Shown one piece after another: positions 12,553 through 26,005 of a stretch of 64,000 bases of DNA (positions are counted from its first letter, which is position 1; the number at the start of each line of letters is the position of its first letter). The position numbers were made by a program, and so were the translations under genes. The notes beneath the pieces were generated by a model. It searched no databases, was not told the DNA's origin, and saw nothing but the letters and a program-made list of their open reading frames with translations. Origin of the DNA: Ephemerocybe angulata (lineage: Eukaryota; Basidiomycota; Agaricomycetes; Agaricales; Psathyrellaceae); the NCBI GenBank assembly GCA_013368325.1, contig JAACJK010000064.1, positions 124,001-188,000 on the forward strand. Reading direction: 5' to 3'.

Positions 12553-14956
12553 CTAAACGACGACCTGCCCCTCACTTCCCCACAACCTCCTCACCCACCC
12601 CCCAACACCCCCCTTCTTCCCCTCCTTCCTCTCATCCTCCTCCTCACTACTCCCACTCTCCGGCGGGGCGCCCAGCCCCTCCACCGCACTAAAGCTCACA
12701 TACCCCTCCATCTCCCTTGCCTTCGCACTCGCCCTCCGCACATTAAACTGCCTCGCCATATGCGCTCTGTACACCGCATCGTCCACACCAACACCCCCAC
12801 TACCAAAGTACCCTTCTCCCACTTCGCCCTCGACATACTCATGCTCATCCTCCTCACTCCCCTCCAAATCCACCACACCATGATGCACACTCGGCCTCCC
12901 GCGCCCCACAAGCGTCCTCCCGCGCCTCTCCTTCCCAGCCGACACAGGTGCAAGCCCCTTGCCATTAAAGTACGGCGACGGCACATAATACCCATGGTAC
13001 GCCGACGCCATATGGCTCGGGGGCGTCAGCGGCGGCGTCAACATTCTCATCCCCCTCCCCTCCAAATCCCCCTCATACTCCTCCTCCTCCTCGTCAAACT
13101 CGTCTTCGTCTTCATCTTCGTCCTCTGGTGGTGTGGGGCTCCCGTCGCTCACGAGCGGGGGCGTAGTCCCACTACGCTGGTGGTGATGATGATGATGATG
13201 GTGGTGCGGGTGATACCGATGCCCCGCCGACGGCGGCGCCATGCCCATACCTCGCAGGCCGGGCGCACCGGGCGCCGTCGCACTACGACGTGGATGGCCC
13301 TGGTACGGCGACGCGGGAAGCTGCTGCATCATCGCAGGCAGAACAGGCTCCGTCCGACTCCGCACATACACCCTCTCCTGACTCTCACTCCTCGCACTCG
13401 TACTCCCACTCCCACTCCCACTCGTCGTCGTCGGCGGGCTCATCATGCCGCCCACTTGAACCGTTCCTCGGGGACTGCGCTTCCAGGGCCGCGCAAGTCC
13501 ATTCTCGTCCCGGACGACGTTATCGTCCTCGCCCGAGCCTGAGCCCTCGCCTTCGTTGCTGCTGCTGCCAAAGGAGGAATTGTGCTCGTCGTCGGCGGTG
13601 GGACTGCTGTCCTCCCTCCGCCACTCGTCGTAGGTGCCCTTCGCGGCGGGACTGCGCACGACTTTGCCGGACTGCAGCACCTGCTCGAGCCGCGCGCGCA
13701 GCACCTGTTCGTGCGGGGTCATCACCACCTTCTCTTGCTGCTGCTGCTGATGTTGTTGTTGATGTTGGTGAACGTGATGAGGGTATTGAGGGTATTGGCT
13801 GGGATGGTAGTGGGATTCGGGGCCCAGAGGCAGGGGTTGGGGGACACGGTTGCGCGAGATCCCTGAGGTATTTGTAGTGGGATGGGTGTGGCCTCGCGAT
13901 CGGGTCGTGGAGCTTGGGCTTGCGCCCCGTGGCTGGCTGTTCACGGATGGTCGGCGTGCGAGGTGTGTGCTGCGGGTGGGGGAGTGTGATGCTTGCGATG
14001 CCTGCAGGTAGATACGGATAGATCATGGGACGGATGCATAGATTAGCTATGGAAATAAGCATCCGAAAGTGCCCTGTGACGTACCTGATATCCATGATGA
14101 TACTGCTGCTGGACTTGTTGTTGTTGTTGGCGCTGGGTATGGCTATGTCTTCGTGCGAGGGAAGGAGAGGGTTCAGGCGACGGTGCGCGGGGGCTCGTCG
14201 CAGGCGACCGGAAAATCCGTGCGTGCTCCGTCGGCGAAGGGTACTGCGCGGGTACCTCCGAGTGCCTGCGTCTGTGGCGCGCATTTCCCGGCGATCTCGA
14301 TTGGGAGATGGAGGAGAGGGTTGGGACGGCGGCGGCTGTGTAGGGCGAGTGCGGCATAGGGGGGCGGTCCTGATCGCGCAGGAGGGCCTCGCGCAGGAGC
14401 TTCTCGGAGCGGCTGGGCGGGCGGCTGGGGGTCGTCGGGCGCAGGTGCGCCGAGGACGAGGGCTCGGGGTGTTGCGGTCTTGGCTGGTGCACGGGCATGT
14501 CTTCCAAGTCGAATATGGGGTATGTGTATGTCTCTGTGTCTGTGGAGAACAAGAGCGATATGGCTGTTGCGGGGGTGAGTGCGAGACTCGGGGTCGTAGG
14601 TGTGCTTGGATGGAGGATGCGCAGGGGTGAGGGCGTTACGGGCCTCGACGATGCGGGGGAGAGGAGCGCTGCGAAGCTGGGTATGGGGCTGAGCAGACCT
14701 TGGTGGTGGTGCCTGTGCCTCCTGGTAGGTGTTCTGGGCTGTGGAGAACCTGTGAGGAGGAGGAGGTTGGAGATGGACTTTGTGGTGTCGTTATATACTA
14801 GGACGCACCTGTGGGGGAATGGCTGGGAGGGGCGGGCACAAAGACAGGCTTGTTATTAACACGCTCTGAGTCTGGGGTGCTGTCGCTGCAGATCTGCAGC
14901 CCAGATCCAGATCCAGATCCTGAGCCGCCCTGTGGGGAACTTCCAGCCATATCCAT
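12553..14956 (-). CDS. 753-residue intrinsically disordered protein, function unknown
   Basis: Three exons, 14956-14809, 14749-14085 and 14001-12553, join in frame (148 + 665 + 1449 bases) with introns of 59 and 83 bases, all GT-AG. Most of the coding exon 2 is open with no ATG near its start; the acceptor at 14749 and the phase-1 donor at 14809 settle the start at ATG 14956. The protein is rich in Ser, Pro, Gln and His: a Gly-Ser repeat near residue 15, two Gln tracts, a run of about nine His, and an acidic run (DEDEDEDEFDEEEEEYEG). SPIPSFAALLSPASSRP and a short helix-forming stretch before the second Gln tract's end (EQVLRARLEQVLQSGK) look the least disordered. The C-terminus has GGWVRRLWG. 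There is no known domain. It may be a nuclear regulator or scaffold, but that is inference from composition. Confidence 0.75.
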
Positions 14957-15630
14957 GTGAGCCGGTTCGCGGGTGGTTCGGTCACTGGTTCGGTTCGGAG
15001 TTCGAATCCGGTTCGCACGTAGCTTGCGTCTGCTCCATCGTCGTCGTCACAGTCGTCAGCCAAATCCTAAATCCTCGCTCGCCGCCAATTTCGCACTCAC
15101 CAAAGAAAGGCTTCGTCACCGGGCCCTCTTGCGCTATTTCAGTATCGAGAGTGCGCTTCAAGTTTCCTGCGACGCCACGTCCGGAGCAAGGGATAGGATC
15201 GAGGGGGATCACCACGCAGGGGACACGAGGCCTCGTCGATGGATTGGATAGATGGATGGCGGATGCGTTCTGGCTGGCTGCTCGGTCGGCTATCGTCGTG
15301 CGTCCGTTTGTTCGGCCTACTAGCTATTGCCCCCTTGCGACGAATAGACGAATACGGCGAGGAGACGGGTCGGGTCCCCGGTATGTGCTACACGTCGATA
15401 TGTCGAAATTTCGCGGATGTATGCGGGCGATTCGTATGTACGCCAGGTACGATTCGGTCTGTGTGCTGCTCCGCGCGATAAATACGATAAGGATAGTGAT
15501 TAGGCGAAGCCTGAGCTAGGCGTGCGGTATTCGAAAAGGCTGCTGGGCTCGGTCCGCGTATCGAAGCGAAGCGCTAATGAGCGGAATTGATGCCGATGCT
15601 AATGAGCGAGTGAGCGCGTCGGGCGGTGGT

Positions 15631-15652
15631 CGGCGGCGGCGGCGGCGGCGGG
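15631..15652. repeat. CGG trinucleotide repeat
   Basis: Seven perfect GGC/CGG units inside a longer CG-rich, CGA/GGT-rich tract (about 15600-15720). It is in noncoding sequence as far as I can tell; the Arg-rich frame across it is a by-product of the repeat. Confidence 0.7.
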
Positions 15653-17220
15653 TTCGAGCTCGTCGAGGACGATGTGGACGACGGCGAGGACGACGACGAC
15701 GGTGGTGGTGGTGGTTCGGGGGAAAGATGCGTGTAACGGCGAGCGGTGGTGCTGCGTTATTCGCTCGTTGACTGATTGATGGTGAAAAAAGTCGCCCGCA
15801 TGTATGTGTTGCGCGCTGATGATTCCCTATTCGAGACGAGGAGGGCCGTGCCCGTCTCCTGGGAACATATCAAATTGCCTTTTACGGCAGGTCAAAACCT
15901 GGGGTTTGGGCCCGCCCGCTTGACGACCGCACTCCGGAATCATGACGAATCTCTGTACGTGAGCTTGGACTTTAACTGTTTTACTGCGGGTTTCGCGTTT
16001 CTAGTCTTGGCCTTACAAAGCCATTGAAGTAAAACATGCCCTAGAACTAGTAGAAGGCCCTGAAATAAGGAAAACATACCAACAACACGTTCAACTGAAA
16101 CCCCAACCGACTCGGCTCACTCACAACAAGCGACGCAGGCGCACCGCCCTCATACCCAAAACAAGAAGGCCGAACCGCACCCGGGGCCTTTACGCGGGGC
16201 CATTAGCGCCGCCCAATCCGGCGATTTCAATTTCCTTCGCTTAGCTCAGCAACCCCGGAATTCAAAGCCAAACAGCCTGGAAACCAAACAACGGGGTCTG
16301 CCGGTTGACACGGCGGGCAAAGCCATGTCAAATGTGCTGACTCATTGCACTGTCAAATCACATGTCAAATGTCGGGGCGCATCAAAGTCAAGTCGCGTCG
16401 GTCAGATCACCTCGCTTTGCCTCTGCTACAACCTGCTAAGCCACGATCTGTTTCAGTGGCTGCAACCAGGTATGTCTACAGCGGAGACTAGTGATTTCAC
16501 AGTGTTTTCTTCTTCGTTAAAATAAGAAAACGAGAGGAATATCACTCAAAAACTCAATTCTTAAGCATGACATCCATTGCCCTGTCGCAATCCTTCGTTC
16601 CCCTCGCCACTTGGATTACTAGATAGGATGCAAACTATCCCAGGGCTGCCCTGAGTAAATTCAGTACCATTGATATGAGCTCTATGCTACGCGCTTCAAT
16701 GCCATTGAAACAACTGGCGCGCCGCGTGAACAACTGGCTTGCACAAGGCACATCAGGCCTCAGGTCGTACCCCATGTGGTTAAGTTTATACTCCAGCGTC
16801 CCCTGACTCTCCCTTTCTCATGTAATGCGGGAACTACATTTTTGACGTCGTTTAAGACCTGGCTGAGGATGGTTTGCATTACCTGTCGGAGTCTCGGACA
16901 CCTAACTGCAACGCTGCAACTTCAAGCTGCAATTTTTGTCCATGGGCCAATACCAGATGGATAATATTCACCGATTAGGCTGGACGTATTTCAGGGTATT
17001 GTACTCTGGTGCAACTAAGTGCCCCATATTTCATTGATGCTGCCCACTCTCAGGGGGAATGGAACAATTCACGACGTTTGTGTTCCAGTTCTTCGAAAGG
17101 TATTTTGGACGGTTGCTTATTTCAATAGGCTTCCTTCTACTCTGTGTTGGATGCCTGGCTATGGATAGACGAGCGCCGATAGGTTTTCTTGTTCTCTGTG
17201 TCTTGTTTCTTTCTTTTCTT

Positions 17221-17260
17221 AGGACGGGCGATGGACGGTCGGACGGACGGACGAACGGGC
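17221..17260. repeat. GGAC tetranucleotide-like tandem repeat
   Basis: Imperfect units of GGACG/GGTC (GGTCGGACGGACGGACGAAC) make a short microsatellite. No function is apparent. Confidence 0.55.
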
Positions 17261-17798
17261 TTGGTACGGCGGCTTGTATGCCGGGGAGGTAGAGAGGGTC
17301 ACATAGTCGATATTGGACACTGGGCAGCGTCATGGAATGCGTACGATGACTTCACCACTCCTCTTCGTGTCAGCGTATTGGTTGGTTGCTTGGATCAGCG
17401 CCATATGATCAGGCCATAAGGTTTCGAATATTCAGGAATGGTTGAGACCGCAACGGCGATGCGGGGACTTTCCTCGGGCGCTTACGATCGAAAGCATGCG
17501 TCATCCTTTCGTCGGTTACTTCTCCTCGTCGTTCTCGGGGCGGAGAAACCAAGGGAACAAACAACTTTGCAGGTCGTTCGATACCGTCCAGCGTCGGATG
17601 TAATGAATGCTTGGTATTTTACCGACGGCTCAGCTCATAGTTGTACCGTGTACCCTTGATAATGGATGTGTAAGGTTTGCGCCAACTTTGTGTACCAAGG
17701 CCAAATATCCGCGAAGCGCGCGTTCGGTAGGCCGGGAGGTTTTTCTTTTCAAACTTTAAGATGTGCCGCAGTGCGTAACATAAACTTATGCACGGTTG

Positions 17799-17984
17799 CC
17801 GGCCCTTCCTCCACGTTCCCATTCCGAACCTCCTCGTGCACCTGACGACTCAAGCGCGCTGCCAGTGACAAGCCGGGGTATTATTTAAACCTCAACACCC
17901 CCCGCAGGGCATGCCATAAACCTATAAACACAATCCGGCCTTCCCTCCACGTTTCGCGTCCTAAATCTCCTCGTGCACCCGACG
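17799..17984. repeat. Pair of imperfect direct repeats, about 49 bases each
   Basis: 17799-17847 and 17935-17984 share CCGGCC-TTCC-TCCACGTT and CTCCTCGTGCACC-GACG with a few changes, 136 bases apart. AT-rich AAACCTAT/TAAACTTAT sequence precedes each copy, so the repeat unit may be about 135 bases. The origin is unknown. Confidence 0.55.
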
Positions 17985-20900
17985 TGTCCCAGCGTGTCCC
18001 CAAAGAAATCAAAAGAAAACAAATCAAAAATCAAATACTTAACCCAACAACATGCGCCCGGCTCTCGACATGGCGGTCGGCGGCCACGACGTCGACATCA
18101 GACAGGCAGTCGGGCGGCCGGCCAACCAGTTCGACAGAATTTCGAACGACCGAACAACAGTGGAATGGGGATCAACCCCACACCGCTATGATTACTTACG
18201 GTACGGGAGTCAGTGATGTGGCCCGACAATCTGAACCCATTCAATTAGCTTAGCTTGACTTCTTCCTATTTGATGCCAGCCCGTGTCTATTTCCCCAGAT
18301 TGCTGTTACTCGTTCTGGCTCAGCCAATGCCAATGCGTTCGTTGGTGAAATGAAACGCCGGGGCCGGCAGGAAGCTATACTGCAGAGTAACTTGGAAGTT
18401 AGAGTAGGACAAAGTTTGGTGCTACATAGCTGAGTGGAAAGGGGTATGCGGGTGAGCCCTGGCTACCGCTGGGGCGCGGAGACCGCGCATAGTTCGGTGG
18501 CTTTTGGTTGAATTTTGAGGAGGACACGCCGAGACGGACGCGGACAGGGGAGAGTACAATTCGCCGACGTGGGCTGGATTCCGCTGGAAGGACGGGCTGG
18601 AAGTGATGCATCATTTCTGTGTGCCGCAGGCGACCACGAGACACGGACCTCGGGATTCTTTTCTCGTTCGAGAACATAACTTGGGCTTGGCTCTATCCTT
18701 CCCTTGACTTGAGGATGGGTAAACTATTGGGACAGGACACCTTGCGTTTGCTTCGAGGAGAGTGGTTGTGGTTTGCTGGATATTTTGTAGAGCGCCACAT
18801 GGGGCCCTGATCCACAGGAAGCGCGCTGGAAAAGGCAAGTTTTCAGCCGACGACGAGCGTGCTTGCGCTGCCACCAGTGCTCTTCACGTCCTTCACCCAA
18901 GCCCATCATCTCATAGGTGCACCATGTTTCTTTCATTCATCCATTCATTCATAACTACAAACTCGTTCCTATTGAATGAGGGTAAGTATGATGATGCTAC
19001 TGATGATGTCTGCGGTTTAATGCGTATGTAAGAATTCCGGATGACGGGGATCTCGCGGTGAGATTCAGTTCAGTTCGCTTTTGGTGGCTGGGTGAATTGG
19101 GAAACTTTTCCTTCGAGAAAGTGCGGGAGAAGCGCCTCGGTTTGGGTCATGCGCTCCACCCCCTGGCAGGGACCGAGGCGACGGCGCTAATTTACTTTCC
19201 AACCGAGTCGGTTCGATACTTATGTCGTGTGCGAGTGTCGCCTGGCCGTTGTGAATAGGGATGGGTGTATGTAAGGCATCTGTGACGAAGATGCACTAAG
19301 GATGGGGCGTTTTGTCAGAGCTGAAGTTCTGTGGGAAGCGAGGACACCTCTCCGTGTGCTGTTACTACTCCCTGGCAGTTGGCCTAGAACAAGGAAGACA
19401 AGGTATGAGACCAGACTCTCTCGTATACCCTCGCAAGTTTTCACGGATCCACCAACGCCCAACGCCCGCACGCACCTGAATACTCTCAGTGTATTCTTAG
19501 GCATATAGAAGACACACACATAACTCAAGCACACTGCAAATAGGAAGTCGGACTACGCAAAGCGGCACCTAGGGTACGAAACAGCGGATACACCTTCACA
19601 ACAGAGTTCAATCACTCACCTCATAGCCTTCCCAACGCTCAGGTAATATATCTGATAAATATATATCGTAAACAGCGACCAACCAAACCACCTGCAACCC
19701 AGAATCGACTCGCCCGACAGGTTCAGATGTGAAGAGCGCGTGAGGGCGGGGTGACCATCGAACAGGGCACGGCCAAACCATCTCAGGCAACTCGGTGGTT
19801 GCGCACGTTATTCTTAGCGCCCACCCGCCACCATGAGCTAAGCTGAACACCCATAGAGTTTCACCAAGACCGTGCGTATAAGGAAGGAGAGCCCCGTCCG
19901 CTCGCACCTCACATTCTTCTGAGATTCACCGTGAGGCGCCGTGTATCTGAAACTCTACTCCACGACCCGGGGTTCGTCGCATGGATCGCGCTCCCTTCCT
20001 TTATGGAAGGAGGGTTCCCGTTGCCTTGTACGCTATTCCTGGGACTGGCGCTGAGATTCTGGAGTCGATGCTCATTGACCGTCGGCACCGTCGTTGTTGT
20101 CGCCGCGGGCGCTAATGCCGATTGCGTTGGGCGCTCGGCAATTAGCGAGTGACTTCGCCACGCAGGCGCACTTACTTACTTATGAAAGGTACTATCACTG
20201 AGACTCTCGCTCAAAGCCGTTAGTTGCTTGAGCAAGTTCACACTCAGCCTCAAGTGAAATGAACCAGTAATGTGAACGGGGGTGTTTTGTCTATAATCTC
20301 TCTAGTCGAAAGGATAAGGATATTTTTAAGTTGTATGTGCTGGATAATGTTTCCGTGCGAGTCGCCCTGTGACCACTGGAAATTTTCATTTTTCCCTTTC
20401 ATCTTCCAGAGTGAGTATGGAAATTCGAATTTCGAGTCTAGCGAGGCAAGGGGCAAAGATTGGACAAAGAAGGGACTTAAGCGAGATTAAAGCACGTATT
20501 ATTGTGACTGAGGAGGTTTAGCTCAGGGTATGTCAGTTGAGCTGCTTGTCAGCCATCCTTTCTTTGCAAATTTCTGTGATTTATGCGGATAAACTCAGGG
20601 TAAAACATCAGTTGATTCCTTTCAGTGTGATGCTAGGGTCGATATCCTCGTTGAACCCATGCTGCGCAAGGGACTCGAAGCAAGCTGAGATCATGAGCAT
20701 CATTGCTCGACTGGCAGCCGACCGGCCATTATAATTTGCATTGCCGCCAGGAAATCACGAAGCCTCGCCGCGGCGACGGGTATTACTTGGATAGCACCCT
20801 TCCCCACTTCCAACCCCGAGCTGAACCAGTCCGGTCAACAACGATTCTTCCTTCACCAGCCACACGACAGCCGGCCGACGAGGAAGGATGGCCACCCGGC

Positions 20901-23900
20901 GCTGCGCCTCAAAGTGCATACCCAATCTTGACTTCGCCGATTCAAGTGCATTCACACTTGACATCTGTCTGCAGTATCATCACCTTCAAGGTTTGCCCGA
21001 TATCTAGAGAGTCTAGGAGGGCGTTCAGTCCGAATAGGCAGGTCTGCACTCGAGGGTACTCTGATAGACAGACGTAAGAAGGTGCCACGATGGCATCGAC
21101 GGACGGACGGCCGATTGAGCCTGTTCAATTCTGTTCGAACTTTGAGTGAGGCTGAGGGTGACGCACAATAGTGTCAGTAGAGGTGATGGGCTGGTGGCTG
21201 AATCTCTTCACAGTCGTTCACAACGCCGGCGACGCCATCATCATCAGCTTTCTCCTTCACGAAGTATCACTGCATCAGACTTGCTCGAAAGACTGCTTGC
21301 GTTTGTAGATACGCACTTGGTATGCACCGGAGTGCCGGCTTCCATGCGGTACTGGGTGTGTTGCGGGAAATCTACACGAGTGTCTGTTTCTCTCTCGGAT
21401 TACGCACTTTACTTCGTCATAGCTTCCAGCCAGAGAGAGTACCAGGGTATTCGTATATCCTTGGTTGTATTGCTATGTGCGCTGATCTTAGAAAAGTTGG
21501 AGCCGGCAACCAATCCGACCTTTAATTGAATGAAACGGAAAAGACGGAAGGCTTAGATGCGATAACAGCCGGCCAGGGCGTCGGTTGTGCTGATTCAGAT
21601 GGACCTCGTTGAAAGCAGCAGGAGTGATACAAGGACAGGTCATTGGACCAAACTATTATTCCAGCGAGCATGGCCGAACGCTTTAATCGGGATCCGGTTC
21701 CTCGAGTGAGATCCACGTGTGAACCCAGGTTATGTATGAAGGAAGAAGGTTCCAGGACGCTCGACATGTTGTTAGAAGGAGGGAAGAAAACACCTGCCTC
21801 GGGAGTGGCGAGAGGGTTTTGAGGGGAATTTGGAAAGAAGGGTGTATGTTTGAGTGTTTGGCTCGCACGTAGATGTCTGGATCCATCTGGAATTGCATCG
21901 ATTATCGTATCGTGCGGGTTGCGGAGTTTACCATCCATGTGTCTTTGAGGCTACGGCGTGCGCGAGGGTCAGGGCCAGGATTCGCTGCGAGGGACGCACT
22001 GACTGCGGCCAATCAAGTGCCTTTAATGATTTGCATCCGCAGAACTGCTCGTACGACCTCGAATGTGCCTTACAAGATGAAGTCGTGAAGGAGTCGAGTA
22101 TGGCAAAGGCGAAGGTTGAAGCTTGAAGTCAGATGGCCAGCCAACGATCACATCAGTGCGAACGTGCGCACGACCTGACTGTATAGATAATGTCAGCGGT
22201 AGCCATCGTATTGTATTCGAGTATTGTCACCTACCACCCCAGAATCATCACTTCCTAATCTACACGAAAGAAAACAGTAATGCGCAGAGCGCAGGTGATC
22301 ACCAGCCACTTCACTGCCCCAGCGGCGTGGCTGCAGCGCAGCAGACCCATTTCTGACACCTCCGTCCCCCGGAGTTTCGTCGAATACAGATAGGAACCGG
22401 AGCTCTGGCGGCCACCAAGAAATAGGGTACGGGAACTACAATATAATCGCGAATTGACGGTCCCTCCCGGGAGTCGGGACGCCCGCCAGACTATGGGTCC
22501 GTTGGTCACCGTGCGTCCGTGACCGCCGTGTTTAGACCCCGTTATGCTCAAGCCTGGACTGCGATTCTGCGAGGCTAGCACAATGATCAATATGCGGTAG
22601 TTTAGGATCTTGTGCACAAAATCCTATCGCCGCTCAGCACGTAGATGCACAATATTTCAGATATGCGCCGCATGCACACACAATTCTGGGCAAGGCTATG
22701 GGACGATACGTACGCAGCGGATAGGAGCAGTGATACTCTTGCGCTGGTTGAGACTTGCTTTATTTTACTTCCTTCACGCTATTTGCAGCCATTTCGCAGC
22801 AGCTTGGCAGGCCACTAGCTCGGACGACCAGGGGGCTAAATGTGGGGCAACTGATGCCGGAGAATGCGTTTAATTAGAAAGAGGGTTGCGATCGATTGGA
22901 GTTATCGGGGTGATTCATTCGAAGGGAACGATAAGTTACCGATCCATAGTCCGAGAAGCTCCCTTCCAAGCAGTCCTCGTCCATGCGATCGGGAGGGTGC
23001 ATGGCGCTAAAACATGACGAGGAGACATGGAACGTTGCTACTGATCCATGGAAGGAGTCATGTTGACCCAGTCGGGATGGCAATACTCAGTCAGGAGAAT
23101 GCAGCATGGTAGACGCGTGTATGATGCCCTCACCGTGGCGGCGAGGGACCGTTTCAAAGCTTCAAAACCCCTCGTTCTGCGGAGTAGTCGTTTCATTACC
23201 CGGACTGACGATGTGCATTCCAAGATCTTGTTAAGCTATTGCAAGAATCGACATTCCACCTTTCGTCTTATGCTTCGACTAGAGCCCTTCAGACAATTAG
23301 CGCAAGCATCACCACACGAGCTCAGTTGGGAACACGCCAGTCCGTGCTGGGTTGGTTCAAGTGAGGCAATATCAGGTTCATTATCCGACTGAGTATGATC
23401 ACAGAAGGGAAGAGGGGCACAGCTTTCATTAGAAAGTAGAAATCGCTCACCATCACCCTTTCGCTTCTGAGGCCAAATTCGCTCAAGTGGAAATTGGAGG
23501 CGGTCGCCCGTATCCCTTCGAAAGAGTGTATGAGTGAGAATGCAGTAGACGCTCGGAGCGATGAGCTTACGGTAGTTCTGGTTCTATCTGAGAGGAGAGT
23601 GCCAAAGGAGTCGCGATGTGTGATTTGCAGGGGTGGGAGATAGCGAGTGTGAATCTCGAAGCGCTTGATTGTGACTGCTCAAAGGTGCATTCCCTGTAGC
23701 AGCAGAAAGGGCTCGAATTGGTCAGGCGGTACCACCCCAATGGTGTTGTCAATTAAGATTTGTCTCATATAAGGTCGTGCGGGCATACCCCTCGTTCTTA
23801 TGTCCCTCTTTCCACTGTCGATGTTTCCGCTCTCGAACAAGCGCCCAGCTGCGGAGTTTGATGCGCCCATGTCCGCCGTGCGTGCCGACACTCGAAATGG

Positions 23901-26005
23901 GGTCCCGCTCGGGATGTTCCGCGACGGCGATCACAGCTCGCTTGTCTTTCACCACTGCTCCTGCTTCTGAGGACTGCGCTCTCTAGCCTCGCCTTCTACT
24001 AGGCGTCTACCGTTCTTCCTGTGATTCGCAGTGCAATTGGCTACGAGGTTCTGAATGCGTTCCGCCTATTCACTAGAGCGGCTCTTGTTTCGTCTTGGCG
24101 ACAACTGGACTATATAGTCAAGGTCTAGGGGCTCTCCTATAATGTGTACTCGGCCCACCTGGGCTACCCTAACTCGTATGTTTCGTGACAAGAACCCCGA
24201 AAATTGAAATTTAGAATTGTATGTTGCCGTACGTCCTTCCACATTGAATGTCTTCAAAGGTTCTCACCAGCTAATTATGAAGTGATAGCCATATGACCCT
24301 TGGGTAGAGCCCCTGACGAGTCTAATTGAAGTAGTGGACGAATGCAGAGCCTCATCAGCACTCTACTCGTACACAGGTAAGACCATCACCCCGGAAGACG
24401 AGTCAGGAACCCTTATCTCTGGGCGGCGACCGCACTGTTGTCGACGGGGACCCAGTATTCCTGAAGCTTGTGGCTAGCCTGGCTGCTAGCATGCTTGTGG
24501 TGTTGGTAAAGCTAGAAACCAACTCTCGCCGGCGGTACTTCGGCTGGTTCATCTATCGACACTGGACTGTCTTCTCTCGGCTTTGGTATCGACGACTTCT
24601 CGCCGAAGGTGAACTCGGGTTCCCCGACGCACCGAGTGCAGGAAACCTAAACTTGGGCTTCGGAGTCGAGTCACGGCTCTGCGTATTTGGCTTGGTAAGA
24701 CAGCGGAAATTGGACTGATGTACTTACAAGTTGCTGTAGGTTTGCCCGGGTTTGCCCTGGGTCAATTGATCACTACAGCTGGATCGCGGGAAGTGGAATG
24801 CGGATTCAGAACGAGCTGTACGATGCTGTCAGCTCCCATCGTTTCCGAATTTACAACCAGCCCCGAGTGCTCTCTATGCTAGGTAATTGCCTCTGCTTGC
24901 TTCGGTTCTCGAAAGTCCGGGGAGGCGTTAATCGCTCCACCCCTTCGGCCATTCGCAGTAATGAAAGCTTTCAGCATGCTTCGGGCCCCACTCATCTCAT
25001 GGTCCTCTGGCTATAATTTCCTAGCCTCCTTCAAGTTCTCGTAGGACGTCAACTACGGGTACCAGTTGGAGCCCCATTGGTCACTCATGCGAGTTCACCG
25101 CACAGTTCTTTCCAGCCGAGGGCTTCTCTTAACCCATTTATGCCTTGAATGTTGACTGTTTGATAGGTTCGATGTGAGTCGCAGGCAAGGTTGGTTGCTA
25201 TGAATGATGAGACCACGGACAGTACCAGAGGGTTGCGTCATGACTGAAATCGTGACATGGTATGTCGTCAATAATCCCCGCACCCATTCCTCGTTTAACT
25301 CATCTGCGTTACCCCTTAGTCTTCGCCACCGGCTGCGATGTTAACGCCGTGGCCACCGTGCCTCACACCACAGCAGAATGTTAGGACCTTGGAACGGTAC
25401 GGGCTGCTACAGGTCCGTCTACGTCCGTGCAGGTGGCCACACGTGCCTTCGAACAAGGTCGATCCGTTCCAATCCGCCTTTCAGATACGCCTAACAACGT
25501 TCCTGGATGACGCTTCGGGCTCGAGGGACACTCCCAAAGTCACCGAATTGCGGTTAACCCCAGGAAGTGGACTGGGCGGACGGTGCTTCAACTCCACCAT
25601 GTAATCTCCAGTATTCTCGGGAGTCCAGTATGTCGTACCATTTCTTTACGTTTTTAAAATGCCATGCGTTCGACTCTGGAGCCCTCAGTTCAGTTCTAAT
25701 AGGATGTGCAAACCTAAACCAAACTGCTGCGGCGACCTATCTAATTGGCACAACCCCTACGTAGGGGGACGCTCCTTCGTGGAGTGAGGATAGACAAGAG
25801 TGGAGAAAGATAAGGCAGAAGTGGGCTCAGGGCAATGCACTCCATGTACTTTATTAGAATACGCCCGTATGAGGGGTACGTCGTCACGACTCAAAGCAGG
25901 TCAGGATGTAAGAGTCGTGTAGTAGCAATATACTTTTGGAACGTTACAGTAGGCTGAGGTACAGGCTTTTAAATTTATACAGGAGGAGGAAGATGTCAAG
26001 CACGA

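Larger units (their letters stand above)
14957..25990. other. Long gene-poor stretch; no gene supported
   Basis: About 11 kb with no frame that resembles a protein family and no set of exons I could join. The first few hundred bases are the 5' flank of the 753-residue gene. The rest has short frames (mostly under 130 codons), simple repeats and one pair of direct repeats, described separately. One hydrophobic frame, 17059-17292 (77 codons), looks membrane-like but runs into a tandem GGAC repeat and is not supported. Confidence 0.45.

Noticed and set aside
11956..12575. Long hydrophobic minus-strand frames
   Set aside because: They come from a CT-rich tract with low-complexity Ser/Leu/Phe translation and no domain.
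13290..13877. Plus-strand Ser/Arg-rich frames opposite the disordered protein
   Set aside because: Mirror translation of low-complexity repeats; the minus strand has three exons that splice in phase.
14985..15025. tRNA T-loop-like GAGTTCGAATCCGG
   Set aside because: The surrounding sequence is a GGTTCG repeat and does not form an acceptor stem or anticodon arm.
25754..25767. Perfect 14-base palindrome CCCCTACGTAGGGG
   Set aside because: Isolated, short and without a flanking gene; expected by chance in a window this size.
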